A stretch of 64,000 nucleotides of DNA from a bacterium (lineage in GTDB: Bacteria > Chloroflexota > Dormibacteria > Dormibacterales > Dormibacteraceae), in assembly GCA_004299235.1 (NCBI GenBank), contig SCQL01000001.1, positions 38,624-102,623 of the forward strand, given 5' to 3'. This document shows positions 15,137 through 23,097 of the stretch, piece by piece. The notes beneath the pieces are model-generated. The model saw nothing but the letters and a program-made list of their open reading frames with translations. It had not been told where the DNA came from and ran no database searches. Numbering within the stretch: position 1 is the first letter of the stretch; each line of letters begins with the position of its first letter. A program made the position numbers and the translations under genes.

Positions 15137-17914
15137 TCAGCTGGTGATGAACAGGGTGTGCCACGCGGCTTCGACCAGCTCCGGGGTGAGCTGGGGCGGC
15201 ACCCCGCGCGCCGACGACACGTCGACCAATCGCTCGAGCAGGTCGCGTGGGTGGTTGCCGCGCCGGGGGCGGCCGCTGTACAGGGCGGAGATCATCTCGA
15301 GCGCGCCCGGGTCGGGCGGGATGGTCAGCCGCTCCCGTTCCCGCTCGAAGATCCGGCACCACATCTCCCAGGAGGGGTCCGGCATCGCCACCTTGTAGGC
15401 GAGCCGCCGCAGGTAGGCCTCGTCGAGCAACTCGCCCGGCTTCAAGTTCGTCGACAGCGCGAGCTGTGCCCGGAACGGCACCTCGACCTTGCGCCCGCTG
15501 GCAGCGAGGTTCATGTAGTCGGTGTCCTGCTCGAGCGGCACCAGGAGCCGGTCGAGGATCTGCTTCGGCGAGACCCGCTGGCGGCCGAGGTCGTCGATGA
15601 GCAGCACGCCGCCGTTGGCTTTGAGCTGCAGCGGGGCGCCATACGTCCGGCTACCCTCCTCCCACGTCGGATCGAACATCTCCAGCTGGAACTCTCCGCC
15701 GACCTGGACCAGCGGGCGTGCCACGCGCCGCCAGCGCCGGTCGACCGGCTGGTGCGGCTCCAGGCGGTGCACGGCGCTGTCAAAGATCGTCATGACCTCG
15801 CCGCCGCCGATATCGAGCGCCATCGGGATGACGATCGGCGCGCCGAGCAGGCCGGGAATGCGCCGCGCCAGGGTGGTCTTGCCGTTGCCCGGGGCGCCAT
15901 AGATGAAGATCGAGGAGCGCGAGTTGACGGCGGCTCGCACCGCCTCGGAGACGCCGGGTGCAAGCTCGATGCCGCTGAGCGCCCGGCTGACCTTGACCAG
16001 GTCCAGGGTGCTGGGTTTGGCCGCCTCGGCAAGCACGGCCCTGTACTCCTGAAGCGAGACGGGAGCCGGCCCCGTGTAGCGCGTGCTGGCGGCGGCGATC
16101 TGGTCGCTGTGCGCGCGGCCCTGCCTGGTCAACGAATAAGCCATGCGCTCGGGCAGCGGCCGGCCCAGCCACGGACCCTGCTCCGGGGCCAGCCCGAGCG
16201 CGTCGAGGAAGTTTGAGCCGGTCAGCGATTTGAGCATGGGCTCCACGGCGGCGAACGGCAGCGCCAGCTGCTCGGCGACCTCGAAGCCGGTGATTCGCGC
16301 GACCGACGAGGCGAGCCGAAGGATCATGCCCTCGATGAGCGTCCGGTTGATCTCCGGCGGTGGCGGTGGCTCCATCTCCTGGCTGGAGACGGGCGTGGTC
16401 GACGGCACGGGCTGCGGTTCGTCGACGTGCTCGAGGATGGCGCCGAACAGCTTCTTGCCGAAGCGCGCCCGGTCGGCGTGGTCGGGCGGTTCGCCCTCGC
16501 GGCGGCGGCTGATCCAGTCGGGCACTTCTTTGAACACGACCGTGTTGCCGATCAGCAGCTGCACCGTGTCAGGCTCGTCGGTGGTGACGCGCACGGAGAT
16601 GCGCACCAGGTAGCCCTGGCTCTTCAGCGCCGCCCAGCTCCGTTCCCAGGCGACGTCATTGCGCCCGGACCAGGTCTGGCGGACGGTGCGGTCGCGCGCG
16701 AGGGTGACGTCCTTGCGGTTCTGGTAGCGGCGGCGCACGAGCTCGGTCACGTCCTTATCGAGGTCCTCGGCCACCAGGGCCGCCAGGGGCAGAGCGCGGT
16801 CGTCGACGGCCGGCCTGTTCTTGATCTCGAAGATGGTGTTCGCGGTCGGCGCGAGGACGCGGATGACGCTGGCGTGGCGGGGGCAGAAGGGCGTGCGTTC
16901 GATGAACTGAATGTGGTGCCGGCACCACCAGCTCTTGCACTCGCGGCCGGTGAGGTCCTTGTAGGCGCACGCCCAGCCGCGGCGCTCCTGGCAGTCGCTG
17001 TACGTGCACACGCCGGCCGGCTTCTGGCCGTCCGTCCGAGCCGGCGGGGCCTTGGCCTCGCCGACCTCCGAGATCTCGTTGGAGATCGCCTCCGCCGGCG
17101 GCTGCGCAACTCCCGGCTTCGGCATGTAGTGGAAGGCGCCCGAGAATTCTTCGCACGTCTGGAAGCGCTGGGCGCGGTCTTTGGCGGTCGCCTTCCAGAT
17201 GATCTCCATGATCGGCGAGGGGATGGCCGTGGATGCGCGCGGCCGGTCGAACACCTGCGCGTGCAGCACCGAGGGGAGGGCGCCGGTGAAAGGCGGTTCC
17301 CCATGCAGAAGCTCGTAAAGGATCATGCCCAGCGAGTAGATGTCCGACGTCGCGTCTACGGCCTCGCCCTTGACCTGCTCGGGAGCCATGTAGGCGGGCG
17401 TGCCGACCATGCTGCCCGTGGCCGTGAGGCTTTCCTTGTCGTCGACCAGCTTGGAGATGCCGAAGTCGAGGATCTTGGTCTTGCCCCGGTTCGAGATGAG
17501 TATGTTGTCGGGCTTCAGATCGCGATGCACGATCGAGTAGTCGTGCGCGACGCCGACCGCGGACAGCAGCTGCTGCACCAGGTCGACCGAGACATCGACG
17601 CTGAAGCGCCCGTATTCGTCGAGCCACGAGCGCATCGACCGTCCTTCGACCCATTCCATGACGATGAAGAGCACCGGGCCGTCCTCGTCGAAGTCGTAGA
17701 CGCGGACGATGCCCGGATGGTTCAGTGCGGCGACCGTCGCGGCCTCGCGGTGGAAGCGCTGCCGGAAGTTCAGGTCACTCGAGTACTGCTCGGCGAGGAC
17801 TTTGATCGCGACCGGGATGTCCAGCCGCGGGTGCGTCGAGCGATAAACGACGCCCATAGCTCCGCGGCCGAGCTCGGCCTCGATTGGATATCGCCCGAGT
17901 TGTGTGGTACTCAA
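15137..17914 (-). CDS. Ser/Thr protein kinase fused to a Cys-rich module, winged-helix region and AAA+ ATPase
   Basis: A 925-residue fusion with a TTG start. Residues 8-265 are a complete Hanks-type kinase: glycine loop GRGAMGVVY, Lys38, HRDLKPDN at 130-137, DFG at 150-152 and APEQ at 178-181. Residues 303-347 hold six Cys and several His (C303, C308, C316, C326, C331, C344), a probable zinc-binding module. Residues 522-620 look like a winged-helix region. The C-terminal 300 residues are a MoxR/dynein-like AAA+ ATPase with Walker A GAPGNGKT at 673-680 and a Walker B GGVLLIDD. No transmembrane helix is seen, so it should be cytosolic. It stands alone next to tRNA-Leu; substrates are unknown. 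Confidence 0.88.
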   Translation of the reverse strand: MSTTQLGRYPIEAELGRGAMGVVYRSTHPRLDIPVAIKVLAEQYSSDLNFRQRFHREAATVAALNHPGIVRVYDFDEDGPVLFIVMEWVEGRSMRSWLDEYGRFSVDVSVDLVQQLLSAVGVAHDYSIVHRDLKPDNILISNRGKTKILDFGISKLVDDKESLTATGSMVGTPAYMAPEQVKGEAVDATSDIYSLGMILYELLHGEPPFTGALPSVLHAQVFDRPRASTAIPSPIMEIIWKATAKDRAQRFQTCEEFSGAFHYMPKPGVAQPPAEAISNEISEVGEAKAPPARTDGQKPAGVCTYSDCQERRGWACAYKDLTGRECKSWWCRHHIQFIERTPFCPRHASVIRVLAPTANTIFEIKNRPAVDDRALPLAALVAEDLDKDVTELVRRRYQNRKDVTLARDRTVRQTWSGRNDVAWERSWAALKSQGYLVRISVRVTTDEPDTVQLLIGNTVVFKEVPDWISRRREGEPPDHADRARFGKKLFGAILEHVDEPQPVPSTTPVSSQEMEPPPPPEINRTLIEGMILRLASSVARITGFEVAEQLALPFAAVEPMLKSLTGSNFLDALGLAPEQGPWLGRPLPERMAYSLTRQGRAHSDQIAAASTRYTGPAPVSLQEYRAVLAEAAKPSTLDLVKVSRALSGIELAPGVSEAVRAAVNSRSSIFIYGAPGNGKTTLARRIPGLLGAPIVIPMALDIGGGEVMTIFDSAVHRLEPHQPVDRRWRRVARPLVQVGGEFQLEMFDPTWEEGSRTYGAPLQLKANGGVLLIDDLGRQRVSPKQILDRLLVPLEQDTDYMNLAASGRKVEVPFRAQLALSTNLKPGELLDEAYLRRLAYKVAMPDPSWEMWCRIFERERERLTIPPDPGALEMISALYSGRPRRGNHPRDLLERLVDVSSARGVPPQLTPELVEAAWHTLFITS

Positions 17915-18292
17915 CCTGCAGACCGTTGGCGGTCAGTATGCCGCACGGTGCGTGGCAAACCGGCCCGCGGCGAGGCCTGGGATCGGCCTTGGCGGCGGCT
18001 CGCTACGCGGACCCGCCGAGCGGGAGTTGGAAGGCAGCCCGGAGGTCCGGCCGGCCGGCGATCCCGGAGATCGCGCTGCCGACCGCATGGCGCCGCAAGG
18101 CTGCCGCCTCGATGACGTTGAACCGTAGCGAAAACGTCATCGGACATTCGATCCCGGTAACGCAAACCACGCCGTGTCCCTGCGCGCCCCGGCAGCCGCC
18201 GGCTCGAAACCGCGCGCCCCGCACGGTGCCGGCGCCCTCGGCCGGCGTAGGCATCCTGGGCGCGACGGGCTCAAGGCCCGCCGGCGCGCCCA
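17915..18292. other. 378-bp intergenic region without a supported gene
   Basis: Lies upstream of the kinase-AAA+ gene and downstream of the acyl-CoA synthetase. Short frames exist on both strands, but none has a believable protein composition. It contains the inverted repeat at 18110-18142. The kinase promoter should be here but no clear consensus is visible. Confidence 0.5.
18110..18142. repeat. 10-bp perfect inverted repeat
   Basis: CGATGACGTT at 18110-18119 and AACGTCATCG at 18133-18142 are perfect reverse complements around a 13-base spacer. There is no T-run on either side, so an operator or processed RNA hairpin is as likely as a terminator. It lies about 195 bases upstream of the kinase-AAA+ start and 150 bases after the acyl-CoA synthetase stop. 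Confidence 0.5.
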
Positions 18293-19936
18293 TCACCGAT
18301 GGACGGCTGGGGCGGCGCCCTCCTTCAAGGGGACGGCATTGGCGCGCAGGACTTTCTTGTCGAACTTGCCCACGGACGTCTTGGGCACCTCGTCGATGAA
18401 CCGCACCTCGTCGGGCAGCCACCACTTCGCGACCTTGTCCTTGAGGAAGTCGACCACCTCCTCCTGCGTCACCTGGTCCTTGAATTCTGGCTTCGCCACG
18501 GCATATGCCACCGGGCGCTCGTCCCATTTCGCGTGGCCGAGCCCGATCACCGCCGCCTCCAGGATCTTGGGGTGCGCCATGATCGCGTTCTCGAGCTCGA
18601 CCGAGGAGATCCACTCGCCACCGGACTTGATCACGTCCTTGGTGCGGTCGACGATCTGAATGTATCCCTCGGGCGTGATCCTGGCGACGTCACCCGTCCG
18701 GAACCAGCCGTCCTCGGTCAGCTTGTCCGGGTCGTAGCCGTTGTAGTAGCCCCGCGCGATCCACGGACCCCGCACCTGGATCTCACCGAACGCCACCCCG
18801 TCCCAGGGCAGCTCCTGGCCCGACGCCGGGTCGGTGATCCGGATCTCGACTCCCGGCACGACCACGCCCTGGGTCAGGCGGATGCTGAGCTCATCCCGCG
18901 GCTCGGTTCCGGCGCGCGGCCGGGCGACGCTCCCCAGCGGTGACGTCTCGGTCATGCCCCAGGCATGCAGCATGCGCAGCCCGAGCGCGTCCATCGATTC
19001 CATGAGCGCGCGCGGGATCGCCGAGCCGCCGCAGATGACGGTATGGACCTTGGGCAGGCGCTTGCCCGTCTCCTTCAGATAGGCGGCGGTGTTGATCCAG
19101 ATCGTCGGCACGCCGGCGAGGATGGTCGCGCCCTCCTGCTCGGCGAGCTCGACGATCGACTTCGCGTCGCCCATGAATCGGTCGGGGAACAGGACTTTGC
19201 TGCCCGCCATGCCGCATGCGTAAGGGAGGCCCCAGCTGTTGGCGTGGAACATGGGGACGATGGGGAGGACCACGTCCTTTTCAGTGAGGGCCAGGTTGTC
19301 GGCCTGGAGCACGCCCATGGTGTGGATGAACTGGGAGCGGTGTGAATAGACGGTGCCCTTCGGATTGCCGGTGGTGCCGGACGTGTAGCACATGGCCGCC
19401 GCCATGCGCTCCGAGAGCTTGGGCCAGGGATAGTCGTCGCTCTCGGCGTTGAGCAGGGTGTCGTAATCGAGCATCTCGCCCAGGCCGTGGTCGCTCGCAA
19501 GAGGGCTGCCATCGCTCATGAGCACGATCTGCTTGATGCTCGGGATCTTCCCCGCCAGCGGCTTGAGGATGGGGATCAGGGGTTGATCGATGAATAAGAC
19601 CTTGTCCTCCGCGTCATTGATGACGAATTCGAGGTGCTGCGGGAAGAGCCGGAGGTTGAGCGTGTGCAGGACGGCGCCCATGCACGGGACGGCGTAATAC
19701 AGCTCGAGGTGCCGGTAGTTGTTGAAGGCCAGTGTCGCCACCCGATCGCCAGGCTTGATGCCGAGCCGCTTGAGCGCTCCGGCGAGACGGTTGATGCGCC
19801 GCACCATCTCCCCGTTGGTGGTCCGGTGCACCCCCTCCGCGCGCTTGGTCACGATCTCTTTCTTCTGGTGCAGACGCTCCACGCGCCATAGCACGTGCTG
19901 AAGAGAGAGCTCGTAGTCCTGCATCAAGCCTTCCAC
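18293..19936 (-). CDS. long-chain fatty acid-CoA ligase (AMP-forming acyl-CoA synthetase)
   Basis: Activates a fatty acid to acyl-CoA via an acyl-adenylate. The adenylation core is clear: YTSGTTGNPKGTVYSH (P-loop), GWFRTGDVARI and DRTKDVIKSGGEWIS (hinge and A8 region), and the C-terminal Lys in SVGKFDKKVLR. The GTG at 19936 is preferred because GGAGG lies 7 bases upstream and it yields the familiar family start MEGLMQDYELSL. ATG 19924 is the alternative. At about 547 residues it fits the medium/long-chain ligase family. The open frame continues upstream to 20740 only as antisense of the PHP gene. Confidence 0.92.
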   Translation of the reverse strand: MEGLMQDYELSLQHVLWRVERLHQKKEIVTKRAEGVHRTTNGEMVRRINRLAGALKRLGIKPGDRVATLAFNNYRHLELYYAVPCMGAVLHTLNLRLFPQHLEFVINDAEDKVLFIDQPLIPILKPLAGKIPSIKQIVLMSDGSPLASDHGLGEMLDYDTLLNAESDDYPWPKLSERMAAAMCYTSGTTGNPKGTVYSHRSQFIHTMGVLQADNLALTEKDVVLPIVPMFHANSWGLPYACGMAGSKVLFPDRFMGDAKSIVELAEQEGATILAGVPTIWINTAAYLKETGKRLPKVHTVICGGSAIPRALMESMDALGLRMLHAWGMTETSPLGSVARPRAGTEPRDELSIRLTQGVVVPGVEIRITDPASGQELPWDGVAFGEIQVRGPWIARGYYNGYDPDKLTEDGWFRTGDVARITPEGYIQIVDRTKDVIKSGGEWISSVELENAIMAHPKILEAAVIGLGHAKWDERPVAYAVAKPEFKDQVTQEEVVDFLKDKVAKWWLPDEVRFIDEVPKTSVGKFDKKVLRANAVPLKEGAAPAVHR

Positions 19937-20020
19937 GGCCGACACCTCCAGCTTCTTAATCGAGTAGAGAACGGACCAGAAAGTTCGATGGTAAGCCTGC
20001 CGGGGGTAGCATGCACACCT

Positions 20021-20713
20021 ATGGTTTCCTGGGGTCGCGCCGACCTCCACATGCACACCACCGCCAGCGACGGCTGGCCGACGCCCGAAGAGCTCGTCGA
20101 TCATGCGGCGCGGCGTGCGGCGCTGGACGTGATCGCGGTCACCGACCACGACACGATCGAGGGCGCGCTGCGGGCTCGTGAGCATGCGGCGGCACGGGCC
20201 AGGCTCCACGTCATCATCGGCGAGGAGGTCTCGAGCCGCGACGGGCACATCGTTGCGCTCTTCCTCGAACGCCGCATCCGTCCGGGCATGTCGGCGGCTG
20301 CGACCGTCCACGCGATCCACGATCAGGGCGGACTGGCGATCGCCGCCCATCCTTTCTGGCGCACGCAGCGGCAGGTCCGCGGCGGTCCGGTCCACGGCGT
20401 CGGATGGCTGGCCGCCGAGCTCGATTTCGATGCGATCGAGGTCGAGAACGCTACGCCCGGCTTCTACGTGTTCAACCAGTTGGCGCACCGGTTGAGTCTC
20501 GGACTCGGGGCCGCGGAGCTCGGGTGCTCGGACGCCCACATAGTGGACGCCGTCGGCAGGGCCTTCACCGAGTTTCCCGGCAAGACCCCGGCTGCCCTGC
20601 GCGAGGCGATCGAGGCGGGGACCACGGTGCCGCGGCGTCGCCGCTACCGCGCGGTCGGCTTGATGCGCTACGCCGCCTGGGGACTGAACCACCAGCGCTA
20701 TGCCGTGGGCTAG
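20021..20713 (+). CDS. PHP-domain metal-dependent phosphoesterase
   Basis: A 230-residue PHP-domain protein. Metal-ligand motifs appear in order: DLHMHTTASDG, AVTDHDT, IGEEVSS, IAAHPFW, and GCSDAHI near the C-terminus. This is the layout of 3',5'-nucleoside bisphosphate phosphatases and related small PHP enzymes (YciV/TrpH-like). The start at MVSWGRADLH places the first metal motif at residue 8, as is usual. It is divergent from the acyl-CoA synthetase, with 84 bases between starts. Confidence 0.88.
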   Translation: MVSWGRADLHMHTTASDGWPTPEELVDHAARRAALDVIAVTDHDTIEGALRAREHAAARARLHVIIGEEVSSRDGHIVALFLERRIRPGMSAAATVHAIHDQGGLAIAAHPFWRTQRQVRGGPVHGVGWLAAELDFDAIEVENATPGFYVFNQLAHRLSLGLGAAELGCSDAHIVDAVGRAFTEFPGKTPAALREAIEAGTTVPRRRRYRAVGLMRYAAWGLNHQRYAVG

Positions 20714-20728
20714 CTCGGACTGAGGTCC

Positions 20729-20748
20729 CCCCCGGGTCACTCCGGGGG
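20729..20748 (+). terminator. GC-rich hairpin after the PHP gene
   Basis: CCCCCGG and CCGGGGG form a 7-bp stem around a 6-base loop, 15 bases after the PHP stop codon. No T-run follows, so it is a weak candidate for an intrinsic terminator. Confidence 0.35.
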
Positions 20749-20837
20749 ATCGCCGGCAGGCGCTGGATCCTTTCGCCCTGGTGACGGCCGCGCTGGCCCG
20801 GCCCGTGGCGCCCTCCGAATGAATACGATGACGTTGC

Positions 20838-20913
20838 GCCCGCTTAGCTCAATGGATAGAGCGCCTGACTTCGGATCAGGAGGTTGCGAGTTCGAGTCTT
20901 GCAGCGGGTACCA
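20838..20913 (+). tRNA. tRNA-Arg (anticodon TCG)
   Basis: Cloverleaf with acceptor GCCCGCT/AGCGGGT (first pair G-U), D-arm GCTC...GAGC, anticodon stem CCTGA/TCAGG around CTTCGGA (anticodon TCG), T-arm GCGAGTTCGAGTCTTGC, discriminator A and an encoded CCA. It lies 50 bases before the next tRNA, so the two are likely co-transcribed. Confidence 0.93.
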
Positions 20914-20963
20914 TCGCCGGCACTGCTTCGCCCTTCCTTCGGTAGAATCAACCGGCTGCAGCC

Positions 20964-21048
20964 GGGCGGCTGGCGGAACTGGTAGACGCGCACGTTTGAG
21001 GGGCGTGTGAGGCAACTCATCCGGGTTCGAGTCCCGGGTCGCCCACCA
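20964..21048 (+). tRNA. tRNA-Leu (anticodon GAG)
   Basis: Class II tRNA with acceptor GGGCGGC/GTCGCCC, anticodon stem CACGT/GCGTG around TTGAGGG (anticodon GAG), a long variable arm, T-arm CCGGGTTCGAGTCCCGG and an encoded CCACCA end. It borders the lower-GC gene-poor stretch that follows. Confidence 0.95.
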
Positions 21049-21632
21049 TCTGTTCGATGTTCGGTACGAACGGTCCATGCCATGGCCAAGCTGGCTCCGG
21101 TCGCCGATTCTCGCGCCCGCCAGGTCGAGCGTGGGAATCGGCACGTTGTCATCTCTCGAAGCGCAGGCCGAGTCTGTGGTGGTAAATGGCGCGGGAGGCT
21201 ACGAGCCGCTGATCGAAACTCGAGGCGTGCTCCCGGCGAGGAGGCTATGGATGCATGCGTGCCCACCAAGAGCCGCTGGAGGCCGAGACGGTCAGTCAAC
21301 CGCGTCGGGAAGGCGGACGATGGCGCCCTGGAGGAGGCGGCGACGATGGCGATAGGCGCGACCGGGTCGGCGAAAACCTGGCCCTAATCGGCGTCCTCGG
21401 ATTTGCGATTGTCAGTGATTCCCTACGACGTCTGACGATTCAATCCCTACGTTCGAAACCAATTGCAGCATTCCCCGGACGGGCTGTGACCGAGTCAAGC
21501 CAGCGTCCATTCGGACAGCATTTCTCGACGCCGGGGAATACCTGTCCGGCATGTCAGCAGCTCTGCCTCGAATTGGCGGTTGAGGCCGGGCAGGAATGCA
21601 TCTAGCCTCACACCCCGGCCGGTGAAGCCTGC

Positions 21633-21652
21633 ACACAGCTAATTAGCTGTGT
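21633..21652. promoter_or_regulatory. perfect 20-bp palindrome (candidate operator)
   Basis: ACACAGCTAATTAGCTGTGT reads identically on both strands. It lies 88 bases before the TTG start of the accessory membrane protein gene at 21741. A shorter dyad, GCTGCT-A-AGCAGC, follows at 21667-21679. Loop-free palindromes of this kind are typical of dimeric repressor sites. Confidence 0.5.
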
Positions 21653-21666
21653 ATATGCATAACAGC

Positions 21667-21679
21667 GCTGCTAAGCAGC
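21667..21679. repeat. short dyad GCTGCT-A-AGCAGC
   Basis: Six-base perfect arms with a single central base, 14 bases after the 20-bp palindrome. It is probably part of the same control region. Confidence 0.4.
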
Positions 21680-21740
21680 ATCTGCACCCGTATACTCCCG
21701 CTAATTTTTTTGCAGTCCGTGGTGCCGTTGGGAGGGGACC

Positions 21741-22592
21741 TTGACAGAAGCGATCGAGGGTAGAGCACCGCAGTTTTCGGGTGACGGGCAATGGTGGTGG
21801 ACCGGAACACAGTGGGTCTCGGCGAGCCAGGCTCCTTTACCCCCTCCGCCGCCTTCGGCTTCAGCCGCCGTGCCCCCCGCGCCCGATCCGATGAGTGCTT
21901 CAGTGCCACTGCCGGTCCAACCGGCTCAGGCAGCGGCCAGTCCTTCGAAATCATATTGGCCGCGTTGGCTTGTCGTTGTCGGGTTTATTTTTCTCCTACC
22001 AATTACCGGGCTGGTTTGGATTTGGCGTCGCGCATGGGCGCCCAGAATCAAATGGGCAACCGTAATTGGCTGGGTTGTTCTCTGGTGCATCGTCTTTGCC
22101 ATTAGCGGCTCAACACACCCAAGCACCCAGGAGACGGCGAACACGAGCGCCCAGCCCGGGGAGACACCGGCCGTTCAAGAAGCGGCCACGCCATCGCCGA
22201 CGCCGACTGGTGACGATCAACACCAGCTAGTACTCACCTATGCGGCCGCTGCCCGCAACACCGGACCACTTGTCGAGGCATATAACAACATTGGGACCCA
22301 GTGTGGCTCCGCCGACCCCGTCGCCTGTAGAAGCGCCCTCGAGAATGTGATTGTCGCGATCAACAACTACGAATCCGTGCTCGACAAAGCGCAGGTCCCT
22401 GCATGCCTGCAGCAGGCAGACCGCGACCTTCGCGTGGGGCTTGAGCTTGAGAAGCAGGGAGCGCAACAAGGGATTAACGGAATCGACGCTTCGGACCCTA
22501 GCGGGATCAGCGCTGGCGCCGCGCTGATTGGTCAGGGGTCCGATAGCATCGTCAAGGCGTCCAATGAAATCAGTAACTCAAACTGCCTCTAA
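21741..22592 (+). CDS. accessory membrane protein with DUF2510-like N-terminal motif
   Basis: A 283-residue protein with a TTG start behind a good ribosome site (GGGAGGGG, 11-18 bases upstream). The N-terminus has the tryptophan-rich motif GDGQWWWTGTQWVSA, resembling the short DUF2510 element. A Pro/Ala-rich linker and two membrane helices follow (WLVVVGFIFLLPITGLVWIW; WATVIGWVVLWCIVFAI). The C-terminal 150 residues are outside and helical, with paired cysteines (QCGSADPVACRSA, PACLQQADRD, SNSNCL). Codon use and G+C are lower than in neighbours, which suggests transfer. Function unknown. Confidence 0.75.
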   Translation: MTEAIEGRAPQFSGDGQWWWTGTQWVSASQAPLPPPPPSASAAVPPAPDPMSASVPLPVQPAQAAASPSKSYWPRWLVVVGFIFLLPITGLVWIWRRAWAPRIKWATVIGWVVLWCIVFAISGSTHPSTQETANTSAQPGETPAVQEAATPSPTPTGDDQHQLVLTYAAAARNTGPLVEAYNNIGTQCGSADPVACRSALENVIVAINNYESVLDKAQVPACLQQADRDLRVGLELEKQGAQQGINGIDASDPSGISAGAALIGQGSDSIVKASNEISNSNCL

Positions 22593-23097
22593 GAGCACAG
22601 TCGGCGGCTTAAGCGGTTCGGGCTAGCAGCTCCCTGAGCTAAGTAGGGCTGTTGCCAAGAAGAACCGTAGTCGTGCTCACACTTTGGCGAGTGAAGAGGC
22701 GTATGGAGGCGACTGTTTCGGCCGCCGACGTCCCCGACATCGGTGTCTCCAAGGACGAGATAGCCGCGTACGGCGCGTTCTGCGCGAAGTCACAACCCCG
22801 GCCGGACGGGGTTGTCGAGCCTGAGTGCGAGCTGGCGAGTACGAGGCCGCCGAGGACCACCGGGTCCTCGAGCTGACTGCGACTGCCGGTGCATTTGTGA
22901 GCGTGAGTGCCAGCGGTCACCGGCTATCGATATTGCCGCGGCGCGGGATAGCTGTCCAATCGCCAGAAGTCTTATTTCACGCGTCGACGCTGAGGCGCTC
23001 CTGATCCGCCAGCCTGATCGAATTGCCCTGGACCGTGAGGTCGTCGTCGTGCGCGTTGCGGAAACTATGGCCCACTAACTGATCCGAGCGCGGGCCG
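22593..23097. other. 505-bp region without a supported gene
   Basis: Lies between the accessory membrane protein and the PuuB-like oxidase. A short frame from 22703 (MEATVSAADVPDIGVSK) has a plausible-looking start but then runs into low-quality composition, so it may be a remnant rather than a gene. No RNA or repeat is recognised. Confidence 0.4.

Larger units (their letters stand above)
21049..21740. other. 692-bp gene-poor, lower-GC region downstream of the tRNA pair
   Basis: No frame here gives a convincing protein. The frames that run back over the tRNAs are the usual tRNA artefacts. G+C falls visibly from about 21.4 kb onward. The last 110 bases carry two palindromes and then an AT-rich run (TTTTTTT) before the next gene. 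A tRNA-adjacent island edge is possible, but I found no integrase and no duplicated tRNA 3' end. Confidence 0.45.

Noticed and set aside
16427..18115. 562-residue plus-strand frame opposite the kinase-AAA+ gene
   Set aside because: Antisense shadow; the minus-strand reading has full kinase and AAA+ motifs.
19937..20740. Upstream extension of the acyl-CoA synthetase frame giving an 815-residue protein
   Set aside because: The extra 268 residues are antisense to the PHP gene, have shadow-like Arg/Asp/Val composition, and the conserved family N-terminus starts at 19936.
21049..21070. GTTCGGTACGAAC dyad as an SOS (LexA) box
   Set aside because: The half-sites are in the reverse order and spacing of the CGAAC-N4-GTTCG consensus, and no damage-response gene follows.
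20844..21299. 151-residue minus-strand frame over tRNA-Arg and tRNA-Leu
   Set aside because: It contains the GGRPGTRTRMS-type stretch produced by translating tRNA genes, a known annotation artefact.
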